DNA of 64,000 nt from Salinimicrobium soli (GTDB taxonomy: Bacteria; Bacteroidota; Bacteroidia; Flavobacteriales; Flavobacteriaceae), in assembly GCF_048323655.1 (NCBI RefSeq), contig NZ_JBLUWW010000002.1, positions 62,001 through 126,000 on the forward strand, in the 5' to 3' direction. Shown piece by piece: positions 40,328 to 49,155 of the stretch (its first letter is position 1; every line of letters starts with the position of its first letter). The notes under the pieces are model-generated. The model did not search any database. It was not told the DNA's origin and saw only the letters and a program-made list of their open reading frames with translations. A program made the position numbers and the translations under genes.

Positions 40328-42958
40328 ATGTCTGAAGCATCAAAATACAATGCCCGGGAAATAGAGAAAAAATGGTATGAATACTGGATGGAGAACCGGT
40401 ATTTCCATTCTGAAGTTGATGAACGGGAACCCTACACCATTGTTATCCCCCCTCCAAACGTTACGGGGGTGCTGCACATGGGGCACATGCTTAACAACAC
40501 CATTCAGGATGTATTGATCCGTCGTGCGCGCCTAAAAGGATATAATGCCTGCTGGGTGCCGGGAACAGATCATGCTTCGATCGCTACGGAAGCAAAAGTG
40601 GTGGCTAAGCTTAAAGCTGAAGGCATAGACAAAAATGACCTTTCCAGGGAGGAATTCCTTGAGCATGCATGGGAATGGACCCACAAGCATGGCGGAATTA
40701 TTCTGGAACAATTAAAGAAACTTGGAGCGTCCTGTGACTGGGAACGTACCAAGTTCACGATGGATGACGAGATGTCTGCATCGGTAATTAAAGTATTTGT
40801 AGACCTGTACAATAAAGGTCACATCTACCGTGGTTACAGGATGGTCAACTGGGATCCGCAAGCCAAGACCACACTTTCTGATGAAGAAGTGATCTATCAG
40901 GAGCGGCAGGGACATTTATATTACCTGGAGTATAAGATCGAAGGTTCTGAAGATACGCTGACCATTGCTACCACCCGTCCTGAAACTATACTGGGAGACA
41001 CCGCTATTTGTATAAATCCGAATGATGAACGCTTTACTCATCTGAAAGGTAAAAAAGCGATCGTGCCCGTTTGTGAGCGGGTTGTTCCAATTATCGAAGA
41101 TGAATATGTAGACATGGAATTCGGTACGGGATGCCTAAAGGTGACCCCGGCACATGATGAAAATGATAAGGTGCTGGGAGATAAGCACAACCTTGAGGTA
41201 ATTGATATTTTCCATGACGATGCTACCCTAAATTCCTACGGAATGCATTACGAAGGAATGGATCGGTTCGAAGCCAGAAAAGCTATTGTTAAGGAACTGG
41301 AAGAGAAAGGGATACTGGTTAAGACTGAAGATCATGTAAATAAAGTGGGAACCAGCGAACGTACAGGAGCTGTTATTGAACCAAAGCTCAGTGACCAGTG
41401 GTTCTTAAAAATGAAAGAACTGGCACAGCCTGCACTGGATGCTGTACTGGAGAAAGAAGTAAATCTCGTTCCGGAGAAGTTCATAAATACCTACCGCCAC
41501 TGGATGGAAAATGTTCGCGACTGGAACATTAGCCGTCAATTACTATGGGGGCAGCAGATCCCCGCATGGTACTATGGAGATGAAAAAGAAGACTTTGTGG
41601 TAGCTGAGACTGCCGAAGAAGCTCTTGAAAAAGCCATTGAAAAGACCGGAAATAAGGAACTGTCATCCGAATCCCTCACACGGGATAAAGATGCGTTAGA
41701 TACCTGGTTCTCTTCCTGGTTGTGGCCAATCAGTGTGTTTAACGGAATTCTGGAACCTGACAATAAAGAGATCAATTATTACTATCCGACCAATGACCTG
41801 GTAACTGCTCCGGAGATCCTTTTCTTCTGGGTAGCCCGTATGATCATTGCCGGATATGAATACCGCGATGAAAAGCCTTTCAATAACGTTTACCTTACCG
41901 GGATAGTGCGTGACAAACAGCGTCGCAAAATGTCCAAATCCCTTGGGAACTCACCAGATCCACTGGAATTGATCGACAATTACGGTGCAGATGGGGTTCG
42001 TGTAGGAATGTTGTTAAGCTCTCCGGCAGGGAATGACCTTATGTTCGATGAAGATCTTTGTAAACAGGGGAGTGCCTTTGTGAACAAGATATGGAACTCG
42101 TTTCAATTAGTTCGCTCCTGGGAGATCGATGAAGCTAAGGAACAACCGGAATCGGCAAAACTGGCGATCAACTGGTACAATGCGAGATTCCAAAAGGAAC
42201 TGCATGAGATAGAAGATCACTATAAGAAATACAGGATGAGCGATGCTCTTATGGCGACTTACAAGCTGGTTTGGGATGATTACTGTTCCTGGTTCCTGGA
42301 AATGGTGAAACCGCCTTACGGAGAAGCTATGGACGCTGCCACCTACAAAGCGGTGATAAAGATCCTGGAAGACAACCTGAAGATTTTGCATCCTTTTGTG
42401 CCGTTTGTTTCTGAAGAGATCTGGCAGGAGTTGAAAGGGCGTTCGGCAGAGGAAGCTCTTATCGTGGCCACCTGGCCGGAACTTAAAGAATTCGATTCGG
42501 CGGTTATAGTGGAGTTTGCGATAGCTTCCGAAGTGATTTCAGGAGTGAGAAGTATCAGGAAACAAAAGAACATTCCGCATAAAGATCAGTTGGAGCTGCA
42601 GGTGCTCAATAATGAGAAGACATCTGCCACTTTTGATCCTGTTATTCGAAAAATGGGAAATATCTCCAGTCTTTCTTATGTTGACCAACAGGTACAGGGC
42701 GCTCTCTCCTTTAGGGTGAAGTCCAATGATTATTTTATTCCTGTGGCAGGGGCTGTTGATGTAGAGGCTGAGATAGCCAAACTTCAGGAGGAACTGGATT
42801 ACACAAAAGGCTTCCTGAATTCTGTTGAAAAAAAGCTTTCAAACGAACGCTTTGTGAACAATGCTCCGGCTAAAGTGGTGGAGATGGAACAGCAGAAAAA
42901 ACAGGATGCCCAGGCAAAAATTGAAGCTATAGAGGCAAGTATAAAAGCCCTTTCTTAA
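40328..42958 (+). CDS. valS: valine--tRNA ligase
   Basis: 876 aa, class I synthetase. The HIGH motif appears in NVTGVLHMGHMLNNT, the KMSKS motif in RRKMSKSLGNSPDP and the editing-domain signature in IATTRPETILGDTA. WVPGTDHASIATEAKV and WNISRQLLWGQQIPAW are family text. The C-terminal about 65 residues form the coiled-coil arm (VEAEIAKLQEELDYTKG). Length agrees with bacterial ValS. It is monocistronic with its own promoter-like box and terminator. It charges tRNA-Val and hydrolyses mischarged threonine. Confidence 0.97.
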   Translation: MSEASKYNAREIEKKWYEYWMENRYFHSEVDEREPYTIVIPPPNVTGVLHMGHMLNNTIQDVLIRRARLKGYNACWVPGTDHASIATEAKVVAKLKAEGIDKNDLSREEFLEHAWEWTHKHGGIILEQLKKLGASCDWERTKFTMDDEMSASVIKVFVDLYNKGHIYRGYRMVNWDPQAKTTLSDEEVIYQERQGHLYYLEYKIEGSEDTLTIATTRPETILGDTAICINPNDERFTHLKGKKAIVPVCERVVPIIEDEYVDMEFGTGCLKVTPAHDENDKVLGDKHNLEVIDIFHDDATLNSYGMHYEGMDRFEARKAIVKELEEKGILVKTEDHVNKVGTSERTGAVIEPKLSDQWFLKMKELAQPALDAVLEKEVNLVPEKFINTYRHWMENVRDWNISRQLLWGQQIPAWYYGDEKEDFVVAETAEEALEKAIEKTGNKELSSESLTRDKDALDTWFSSWLWPISVFNGILEPDNKEINYYYPTNDLVTAPEILFFWVARMIIAGYEYRDEKPFNNVYLTGIVRDKQRRKMSKSLGNSPDPLELIDNYGADGVRVGMLLSSPAGNDLMFDEDLCKQGSAFVNKIWNSFQLVRSWEIDEAKEQPESAKLAINWYNARFQKELHEIEDHYKKYRMSDALMATYKLVWDDYCSWFLEMVKPPYGEAMDAATYKAVIKILEDNLKILHPFVPFVSEEIWQELKGRSAEEALIVATWPELKEFDSAVIVEFAIASEVISGVRSIRKQKNIPHKDQLELQVLNNEKTSATFDPVIRKMGNISSLSYVDQQVQGALSFRVKSNDYFIPVAGAVDVEAEIAKLQEELDYTKGFLNSVEKKLSNERFVNNAPAKVVEMEQQKKQDAQAKIEAIEASIKALS

Positions 42959-42983
42959 GCATCTAATTATAAAATATATTAAG

Positions 42984-43007
42984 AGCCGGAGAATTCTTTC
43001 TTCGGCT
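42984..43007 (+). terminator. intrinsic terminator of valS
   Basis: AGCCGGAGAA-TTCT-TTCTTCGGCT, ten pairs with one G-T, followed by a T-run, 25 bp after the stop. Confidence 0.8.
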
Positions 43008-43058
43008 TTTTTATTGTGGGAAATTCAGAAATTTTGTGGATGTAGTTAAGCTGTAAAG

Positions 43059-43328
43059 CTATTCGTCGCCGATATGCTCATTTACCAGGTCAATGTATTT
43101 TTTTTTGGCTTCGAGTACGCTGATGCCTTTGACCTGTAAGAGGGCGTTGAGTTTAAATGCGCTGCGCACATCATTCTCCCCTGACGGAGTATAAATGCCT
43201 TCCTGTTCGGTTGCCTGTTTGTAATAAGCGTAGAATTTCAGCATGATATCTGGCGGAAATTTTCGCGTGGTGGTACTGGCCTTTTCGTAAGCCTTCAGGA
43301 ATTCCCTGTCAATTTCTTCCGGAGTCAT
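43059..43328 (-). CDS. acyl-CoA-binding protein
   Basis: 89 aa from ATG 43328 (MTPEEIDREFLKAYEKASTT); a start seven codons upstream would overlap psd. Four-helix ACBP text: FPPDIMLKFYAYYKQATEQ, SAFKLNALLQVKGISVLEAK and YIDLVNEH, with the Tyr/Lys ligands of the acyl-CoA phosphate site. It buffers long-chain acyl-CoA in the cytoplasm. It is the last gene of the LUD-cdsA-psd group, fitting a phospholipid context. Confidence 0.9.
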   Translation of the reverse strand: MTPEEIDREFLKAYEKASTTTRKFPPDIMLKFYAYYKQATEQEGIYTPSGENDVRSAFKLNALLQVKGISVLEAKKKYIDLVNEHIGDE

Positions 43329-43338
43329 AACAAGAAGG

Positions 43339-43992
43339 TTAGGATACATCAGCGATCACCGTGAGGCCGCCTTTTACCTTTTGATTCAGTTTCACCTTCA
43401 GAGGTGTACCTAAAGGAAGAAAGACATCTACCCGCGATCCAAACTTAATGAAGCCGCTGTCTTCGCCCTGCACGACCTCTTTGCCTACTTCGGCATAATT
43501 GACGATGCGCTTGGCAAGAGCTCCGGCGATCTGACGGTAAAGGATCTCACCCGATACAGGGTTTTCCACTACAACGGTAGTGCGTTCATTCTCTTCACTG
43601 GCTTTTGGATGCCAGGCTACCAGATATTTTCCCGGGTGGTATTTGCTGTATTTGACAATTCCGCTCACCGGATGCCTTGTAACATGTACATTGATGGGAG
43701 ACATGAATACCGAAACCATGAGACGTTGGTCCTTGAAATATTCTTTTTCGAACACTTCTTCGATCACTACCACTTTTCCATCGACCGGCGCCATTACATG
43801 TTCATTATTGAGCTCGGTATTCCTTTTTGGATTCCTGAAAAACTGGATGACCAGGAAGAAAAGGATGATGGTACCTAACAGGATCACTTGTTTGATCCAG
43901 TCCGTAAAAATGAAAGTGTGAGCCAGCAGGTTGACAACGATCAACAAGATCATTGCGATGGCCATAATTTTATATCCTTCTCTATGAAACAT
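43339..43992 (-). CDS. psd: phosphatidylserine decarboxylase family protein
   Basis: 217 aa, the short (type II) form. One or two N-terminal membrane helices are followed by MAPVDGKVVVIEEVFEKEYF, SVFMSPINVHVTRHPVSG and ARKR-like basic residues. The self-cleavage site GSR lies in IKFGSRVDVFLPLGTP, where the Ser becomes the pyruvoyl group. It makes phosphatidylethanolamine from phosphatidylserine at the inner membrane. It overlaps cdsA by 11 bp, so the two lipid genes are coupled. Confidence 0.93.
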   Translation of the reverse strand: MFHREGYKIMAIAMILLIVVNLLAHTFIFTDWIKQVILLGTIILFFLVIQFFRNPKRNTELNNEHVMAPVDGKVVVIEEVFEKEYFKDQRLMVSVFMSPINVHVTRHPVSGIVKYSKYHPGKYLVAWHPKASEENERTTVVVENPVSGEILYRQIAGALAKRIVNYAEVGKEVVQGEDSGFIKFGSRVDVFLPLGTPLKVKLNQKVKGGLTVIADVS

Positions 43993-44785
43993 AATTCAAT
44001 AATTGTAAATACGCATAAATAAACGGGCTGGCAAAGATAATGCTATCAAGACGGTCAAAAAGTCCGCCATGCCCCGGCATTAATCTTCCACTATCCTTTA
44101 CACCTGCCTGTCTTTTAAATTTGGACTGGATGAGGTCTCCAAGGGTCCCAAAAATGCTCATTATGATACCCATTCCAATCCAGGCGTACAGGTTGAGCAA
44201 ACCGGTGAAAAAGAATACAAGATAACCGGCAATGGCTGTAAAGATCAATCCTCCCAAAAAGCCTTCAATGGTCTTCTTTGGGGATATACGTTCAAAAAGT
44301 TTATTCTTTCCAAAGTTCTTACCTACAAGATAGGCAAAAGTATCATTAATCCAAATAAGGCTGAAGATGCCAATGACCATCTCAGGAATGAAATCGCCAG
44401 TATAACTTGGGATTAGAGTGAGGAAGATCAAAGAAGCGATCAGGTAGAAAATGATGATCACATATTTCTTCTTTTCAAATAATGGGATCTTGTGAACGAC
44501 CATGAGGTCTTTGACCAGGAAAAGGTTCACGAAAATTGTAATGAGCAGTAGGAGGATCGTAGCATAAGGGCTCCAGCGTGCATAGCTGAAAATGTAGAAC
44601 AGCCCGATCAATAGAAAATACCCTAAATAACTTTTGAGGTGGAGCAGCCTTTGAAGTTCTCTCAGGCAGATTAGACCAAACAACAGGAAAAGTGTGGTAA
44701 AGGCAAATTCAGATGAGAATATAGACACTACCAGGATAGAAATGTACATCACCCCTGACAGGCCTCGAATTAGATTTTCCTTCAT
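43982..44785 (-). CDS. cdsA: phosphatidate cytidylyltransferase
   Basis: 267 aa from ATG 44785 (MKENLIRGLSGVMYISILVV), two bases... after the LUD stop at 44787; the longer frame overlaps that gene. About eight membrane helices. The signature region is SPKKTIEGFLGGLIF, then GDLIQSKFKRQAGVKDSG and MPGHGGLFDRLDS, matching the CDP-alcohol synthase motif. It makes CDP-diacylglycerol, the precursor for PS, PE and PG. It sits directly before psd, giving a compact phospholipid operon. Confidence 0.95.
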   Translation of the reverse strand: MKENLIRGLSGVMYISILVVSIFSSEFAFTTLFLLFGLICLRELQRLLHLKSYLGYFLLIGLFYIFSYARWSPYATILLLLITIFVNLFLVKDLMVVHKIPLFEKKKYVIIIFYLIASLIFLTLIPSYTGDFIPEMVIGIFSLIWINDTFAYLVGKNFGKNKLFERISPKKTIEGFLGGLIFTAIAGYLVFFFTGLLNLYAWIGMGIIMSIFGTLGDLIQSKFKRQAGVKDSGRLMPGHGGLFDRLDSIIFASPFIYAYLQLLNYVS

Positions 44786-44786
44786 G

Positions 44787-45398
44787 TTATAGATCTTCCA
44801 GAAGCAGCAAATATAGGTTTTTTGTGCTACTTCCATAACTCATGAAGTCTCCTTCCTTATTGTTCTCGAAATTTTTTATCGTAGTAATGTTGGTAGGAAT
44901 CCGGTCTTTATTTTTAAACTTGATCCCTCTAAGTCCTTCTCCTATGGCATCAACCAACTTGCTTGTAGAGGCAAGGATCACGAAGTTATACGGAAGTTCC
45001 CGCAACTTCTTTTCTTTGATCTGGTTGGAGGAGATAAGGATAGAGCCGTCATTGGCTATAAGATATTCACAGGTGCTTAAAAAGAAGGCAGCTTCCCCTG
45101 AGTTGGTGAATTCTAGATTGAATTCTGAAAATTTTTCCCTTAAATTAGAATCAAAACAACAAGATTTCTTTTCATACCAATCATTCTCCAACATTATGTT
45201 TTCGAATGCTTCCATTAATTCCTCATTACTCTCACAGTAAAGAAATTTACCACCGTTGTTCTTGAAATTGAGCATAAACCGCTCATCGGTAGGCATCTTA
45301 ACATCTGGCATATACTTGCTACGGTCAGAATTTTCAGGTTTTTCCTGACCTTTGTCTGATTTAGATCTAGGGTTTAGAAAATTTCTAAATAGACTCAT
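44787..45398 (-). CDS. LUD domain protein (LutC/YkgG-like)
   Basis: 203 aa. The N-terminal 40 residues are polar and charged. The LUD domain has GGKFLYCESNEELMEAFENI, EAAFFLSTCEYLIANDGSIL and PYNFVILASTSKLVDAIGEG. The family includes LutC of lactate utilisation, but no lutA or lutB is nearby. In Bacteroidota it is commonly found next to ftsH and cdsA, so a role there is more likely unrelated to lactate. Function unknown. It starts the transcription unit with cdsA, psd and the ACBP gene, after the ftsH terminator. Confidence 0.85.
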   Translation of the reverse strand: MSLFRNFLNPRSKSDKGQEKPENSDRSKYMPDVKMPTDERFMLNFKNNGGKFLYCESNEELMEAFENIMLENDWYEKKSCCFDSNLREKFSEFNLEFTNSGEAAFFLSTCEYLIANDGSILISSNQIKEKKLRELPYNFVILASTSKLVDAIGEGLRGIKFKNKDRIPTNITTIKNFENNKEGDFMSYGSSTKNLYLLLLEDL

Positions 45399-45433
45399 AT
45401 AGGTTTGGGTATTACTCTAAGTAGCATTTAAAC

Positions 45434-45468
45434 CAAAGGTAAAAAATCTTAACTTATGATTGACCAAA
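45434..45468 (-). promoter_or_regulatory. candidate promoter of the LUD-cdsA-psd-acbp unit, overlapping the ftsH terminator
   Basis: Minus-strand TTTG (45465-45468), 23-bp spacer, TACCTTTG (45434-45441). Both boxes fit the -33/-7 pattern. The start site would be about 28 nt before ATG 45398. The -33 box lies in the terminator loop and arm junction. Confidence 0.5.
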
Positions 45469-45481
45469 GTTAAGATTTTTT
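45441..45481. terminator. intrinsic terminator of ftsH
   Basis: Perfect 15-bp inverted repeat (45441-45455 and 45467-45481) with an 11-nt loop; arms AAAAAATCTTAACTT / AAGTTAAGATTTTTT. It begins 19 bp after the ftsH stop. Confidence 0.85.
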
Positions 45482-45499
45482 ACAAGGGGTGTTAATATG

Positions 45500-47548
45500 T
45501 TATTCGGCAGTTTTGTCTTCAGGCGTTTCAGAAGAATCTGTGCCAGTAGATACTGATTTTTCTGTCACAGTCTCCTCGCGAACTGGTCTTTTATGTTCCT
45601 GAGAATTACCGTTCATGATCTCATCACGGCTCTTATAAGGTCTTTTTCCGAAGATCTCTTCCAGGTTGTCTTTAAAGATAACCTCTTTCTCCAAAAGGAT
45701 CTCAGCCAACTGGGTAAGCTTGTCTTTATTAGCTTCCAAAAGTTTGATAGCCCGCTGATACTGCTGTTCTATAAGATTCGAGATCTCTGTGTCAATAAGT
45801 TCTGAAGTCTTTTCACTGTAAGGCTTCTGGAAATTATACTCATTTTGTCCCGAAGAATCGTGATAGGTAAGGTTCCCTATTTTTTCGTTAAGTCCGTAAA
45901 CCGTTACCATGGCCCGCGCCTGTTTGGTTACCTTTTCAAGGTCACTCAGGGCTCCGGTAGAGATCTTGTTAAAGATCACTTTTTCGGCTGCACGACCACC
46001 AAGGGCGGCACACATTTCGTCCAGCATTTGTTCAGGACGAACAATAAGTCTTTCTTCCGGAAGGTACCAGGCAGCTCCTAAAGACTGTCCACGTGGCACG
46101 ATAGTTACCTTCACAAGCGGCGCAGCGTGTTCCAGCATCCAGCTTACGGTAGCATGGCCTGCCTCGTGGTAAGCGATCGCCTGTTTCTCCTCCGGAGTAA
46201 TGATCTTGTTCTTTTTCTCAAGACCACCTACAATACGGTCTACAGCATCGAGGAAGTCCTGTTTTCCAACAGCCAGTTTGCTTTTTCGCGCTGCGATAAG
46301 TGCAGCCTCGTTACAAACGTTGGCAATATCAGCTCCCGAAAATCCCGGGGTTTGTTTTGCCATGAATTCAGTATCCAGTTCATCGGCCACTTTTTTAAGC
46401 GGACGTAAGTGAACATCAAATATTTCTTTTCTCTCCCTAACATCCGGAAGGTCCACATAGATCTGGCGGTCAAATCGACCCGCACGCATCAAAGCTTTAT
46501 CCAGTACATCTGCACGGTTGGTAGCAGCGACCACAATAACATTGGTGTTCGTTCCAAAACCATCCATCTCGGTCAACAACTGGTTCAGGGTATTTTCGCG
46601 CTCGTCGTTAGAACCTGAAAAATTGCTTTTCCCTCTTGCTCTACCTATTGCGTCGATCTCATCAATAAATATGATGGAAGGAGATTTTTCCTTGGCCTGT
46701 TTGAAAAGGTCACGTACCCTGGAAGCACCAACTCCAACGAACATTTCCACGAAGTCTGAACCTGAAAGGGAGAAGAAAGGTACTTTTGCTTCCCCGGCCA
46801 CAGCCTTGGCAAGTAAGGTTTTTCCTGTTCCCGGAGGTCCTACTAGTAATGCCCCTTTTGGGATCTTACCACCCAAAGAGGTGTATTTGTCAGGGTTCTT
46901 AAGGAAATCAACGATCTCCTGTATTTCTTCTTTAGCGCCTTCAAGTCCTGCTACGTCCTTGAATGAAACTTTCACATCTGTATTCTGGTCGAAAAGTTTT
47001 GCTTTTGATTTTCCAATGTTGAAGATCTGTCCGCCGGCTCCTCCGCCTGCACCACCGCTCATTCTCCTCATAATAAAGATCCAGATCCCTATGATCAGAA
47101 TAAATGGCAATAAGGTGAGGAAGATATCTCCCCACACATTGTGGTGTGATTCAAACACTACAGGTGTATCCAGGTCATTCTCTGCCTTTACCTCGCGAAT
47201 GTCGTCCTCAAGATTTTGAAGGTCTCCAAACTCAAAGGTATAGCTGGGAGTATCTCCTGTCGGAAAAAGTTCATCCTGGGCAGCTGCCTTGTGAACTTCT
47301 TTTTCTTTCGCCTCTTCAGTAAGGAAAACCCTTGCCTGATTCCTGTTAACTATCACTACTTTAGCTACATCTCCGTCTTCAAGGAAGTTTAAAAACTCAG
47401 CCGGATTTGTCTTTGCAGGTTCATTGAACCCGCTTCCGCTGAAGAAGTTTATACCCAGGAATACAAGTATGATAGCGGCATAGATCCAGTAGGCACTGAA
47501 TTTAGGCTTTTTAGGTTCTTTGCTTTTATTAGGTTGCTCTTTGGCCAT
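45500..47548 (-). CDS. ftsH: ATP-dependent zinc metalloprotease FtsH
   Basis: 682 aa. Two N-terminal membrane helices (about 20-37 and 138-157) flank a periplasmic domain. The AAA+ module has Walker A VGPPGTGKTLLAK, Walker B FIDEIDAIG and a second region of homology ending RAGRFDRQ. The M41 protease has HEAGHATVSW. The tail is rich in Lys, Glu and Ser. It degrades misfolded membrane proteins and regulators at the inner membrane. It follows rsfS by 16 bp, an order frequent in Bacteroidota. Confidence 0.97.
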   Translation of the reverse strand: MAKEQPNKSKEPKKPKFSAYWIYAAIILVFLGINFFSGSGFNEPAKTNPAEFLNFLEDGDVAKVVIVNRNQARVFLTEEAKEKEVHKAAAQDELFPTGDTPSYTFEFGDLQNLEDDIREVKAENDLDTPVVFESHHNVWGDIFLTLLPFILIIGIWIFIMRRMSGGAGGGAGGQIFNIGKSKAKLFDQNTDVKVSFKDVAGLEGAKEEIQEIVDFLKNPDKYTSLGGKIPKGALLVGPPGTGKTLLAKAVAGEAKVPFFSLSGSDFVEMFVGVGASRVRDLFKQAKEKSPSIIFIDEIDAIGRARGKSNFSGSNDERENTLNQLLTEMDGFGTNTNVIVVAATNRADVLDKALMRAGRFDRQIYVDLPDVRERKEIFDVHLRPLKKVADELDTEFMAKQTPGFSGADIANVCNEAALIAARKSKLAVGKQDFLDAVDRIVGGLEKKNKIITPEEKQAIAYHEAGHATVSWMLEHAAPLVKVTIVPRGQSLGAAWYLPEERLIVRPEQMLDEMCAALGGRAAEKVIFNKISTGALSDLEKVTKQARAMVTVYGLNEKIGNLTYHDSSGQNEYNFQKPYSEKTSELIDTEISNLIEQQYQRAIKLLEANKDKLTQLAEILLEKEVIFKDNLEEIFGKRPYKSRDEIMNGNSQEHKRPVREETVTEKSVSTGTDSSETPEDKTAE

Positions 47549-47564
47549 GCTGTTCTCTTAAGTC

Positions 47565-47936
47565 TTAATAATTTGTTTCTATTGAAGTGGTCTTGGCATC
47601 TCCCCAAAGACTTTCAATATCGTAGAATTCCCTTATATGTTTCTGAAAGACGTGTACCACGACACTCACGTAATCCATTAAAACCCATTCTGCATTTTCA
47701 GATCCTTCAATATGCCAGGGTTTGTCTTTCAGGGATTTACTAACGGTTTTTTGTATGGAATTCACGATGGCGTTTACCTGCGTGTTGGATGTTCCATTGC
47801 AGATAACGAAATAATCACAAACGGTATTTTCTATTTCTCGTAGGTCCAGGATATCAATATCATTTCCTTTTACTTCTTCGATCCCTTTGATTATATGTGC
47901 AATAAGTATGTCGTTGCTCGCTTCTTTTTTTGTCAT
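47565..47936 (-). CDS. rsfS: ribosome silencing factor
   Basis: 123 aa from ATG 47936 (MTKKEASNDILIAHIIKGIE). DUF143/RsfS text: KGNDIDILDLREIENTVCDY, FVICNGTSNTQVNAIVNSI, KPWHIEGSENAEWVLMDYVS and VVVHVFQKHIREFYDIESLW. It binds L14 and blocks subunit joining in starvation. It is divergent from birA and heads the rsfS-ftsH unit. Confidence 0.95.
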   Translation of the reverse strand: MTKKEASNDILIAHIIKGIEEVKGNDIDILDLREIENTVCDYFVICNGTSNTQVNAIVNSIQKTVSKSLKDKPWHIEGSENAEWVLMDYVSVVVHVFQKHIREFYDIESLWGDAKTTSIETNY

Positions 47937-47954
47937 TAAATTTATTTCTTTGCG

Positions 47955-47962
47955 CAAAGTTA
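47955..47962 (-). promoter_or_regulatory. candidate -7 box for rsfS-ftsH
   Basis: Minus-strand TAACTTTG matches TAnnTTTG. The expected start is about 12 nt before ATG 47936. Confidence 0.45.
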
Positions 47963-48028
47963 TTACTTTTTAGTCTTTTTGAACCTTGGTTTTCATAACA
48001 TTTAACGCCTGCATTATCTATTCTCTCT

Positions 48029-48760
48029 ATGCACCTTATCAAAGTTAATGCCATCAACTCTACAAATTCTTTTGCGCGTGAAATGTTCAGAGACAACCCG
48101 GGCATGTCTGCTACCTGCGTAATAGCTAAAAAACAATTATTGGGACGGGGGCAACGAGGCACCACTTGGGACTCAGAAGAGGGGAAAAACCTCACTTTTA
48201 GTGTCATATTTCCAAAACCTCAGATCCTTCCCGGTAGTCAATTTGTGCTAAGTGCTGCTGTAGCCACCAGTCTTGTAAAGGCGCTTGAGAAATTCGATCT
48301 CCCTAAATTGAAGGTTAAATGGCCTAACGACATTATGTCAGCAAATTTGAAGATTGGCGGAATTCTCATTGAAAATGTCATTTCTGAAGGGAAAGTAGCG
48401 GCAACTGTAATAGGTGTTGGGCTCAATGTGAACCAGGAAGAATTTATCGGTCTCCCGGGTGCGGGATCCATGAATTCTGTCTCCGGAAAGTATTTTGATC
48501 TCGACAAGGTGCTGGATCAACTGCTGGAAGTGCTGGAAGAAAGCCTGTATGCTCTCAATTCCTGCTCTTCGGAAGCTGTTTTAAAAGAGTACAAAAAACA
48601 CCTTTTTCGAATGCAGATACCTTCCACCTTTCAGCTGCCAGATGAATCTTACTTCACAGGAATGATCGCAGATGTGACCCCAGCAGGAAAACTGCTGGTA
48701 AAGACGGAAGATGAACTATTGCAGGAATACGACCTGAAGGAGATCAGGTTGTGTTACTAA
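48029..48760 (+). CDS. birA: biotin--[acetyl-CoA-carboxylase] ligase, monofunctional
   Basis: 243 aa. The biotin-binding loop GRGQRGTTWDSEEGKNL, the KWPNDIM segment and GGILIENVISEG with VGVGLNVNQ are canonical. A small C-terminal SH3-like domain ends the protein. There is no N-terminal helix-turn-helix, so it is not a repressor. It biotinylates carboxylase carrier domains; the pyruvate carboxylase at 60-63.6 kb is a likely client. The 3' end overlaps the converging SRPBCC gene by 4 bp. Confidence 0.93.
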   Translation: MHLIKVNAINSTNSFAREMFRDNPGMSATCVIAKKQLLGRGQRGTTWDSEEGKNLTFSVIFPKPQILPGSQFVLSAAVATSLVKALEKFDLPKLKVKWPNDIMSANLKIGGILIENVISEGKVAATVIGVGLNVNQEEFIGLPGAGSMNSVSGKYFDLDKVLDQLLEVLEESLYALNSCSSEAVLKEYKKHLFRMQIPSTFQLPDESYFTGMIADVTPAGKLLVKTEDELLQEYDLKEIRLCY

Positions 48761-49152
48761 CATAAGCGCGAAGTATTCTCTGCCAAAGCGCCAATGAATT
48801 TCTTCAACGGACCTTTGACCATCATGGCCATCATTGCATTGAACTTTCCGTGGAAGAACAGTTGCGCCTGACTGGTTTTCTCGTCAACAGGTTCAATTAC
48901 GACATCCAGGGAAAAGTCAAACTTGTCTGAAGTAGAGCCCAGCACAATAAATTCCGGTTCGCGGGTTTCTTTTATTTGTAGTTGGATCTCGGGCATTCCC
49001 TTTAGAGCAAAAGCGAAAGTATCCTGGGATTTCACCTCGAATTTTTCCTTGCTCTCGGGCATGATCTGATCGTAATTCTCAACATTGGTAAGAAAATCGA
49101 AGAGCTCCTGCTGGCTTTTCTGTACCGTTACTTTTTCACTTTCTAATTCCAT
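48757..49152 (-). CDS. SRPBCC (START-like) family protein
   Basis: 131 aa. The sequence starts ESEKVTVQKSQQELFDFLTN, then VENYDQIMPESKEKFEVKS and MMVKGPLKKFIGALAEN, with the helix-grip pattern of small SRPBCC or polyketide-cyclase-like proteins. There is no enzyme motif. It lies 3 bp after the pyrE stop on the same strand, a pairing I recall from Flavobacteriia. Ligand and role unknown. Confidence 0.82.
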   Translation of the reverse strand: MELESEKVTVQKSQQELFDFLTNVENYDQIMPESKEKFEVKSQDTFAFALKGMPEIQLQIKETREPEFIVLGSTSDKFDFSLDVVIEPVDEKTSQAQLFFHGKFNAMMAMMVKGPLKKFIGALAENTSRLC

Positions 49153-49155
49153 AGC

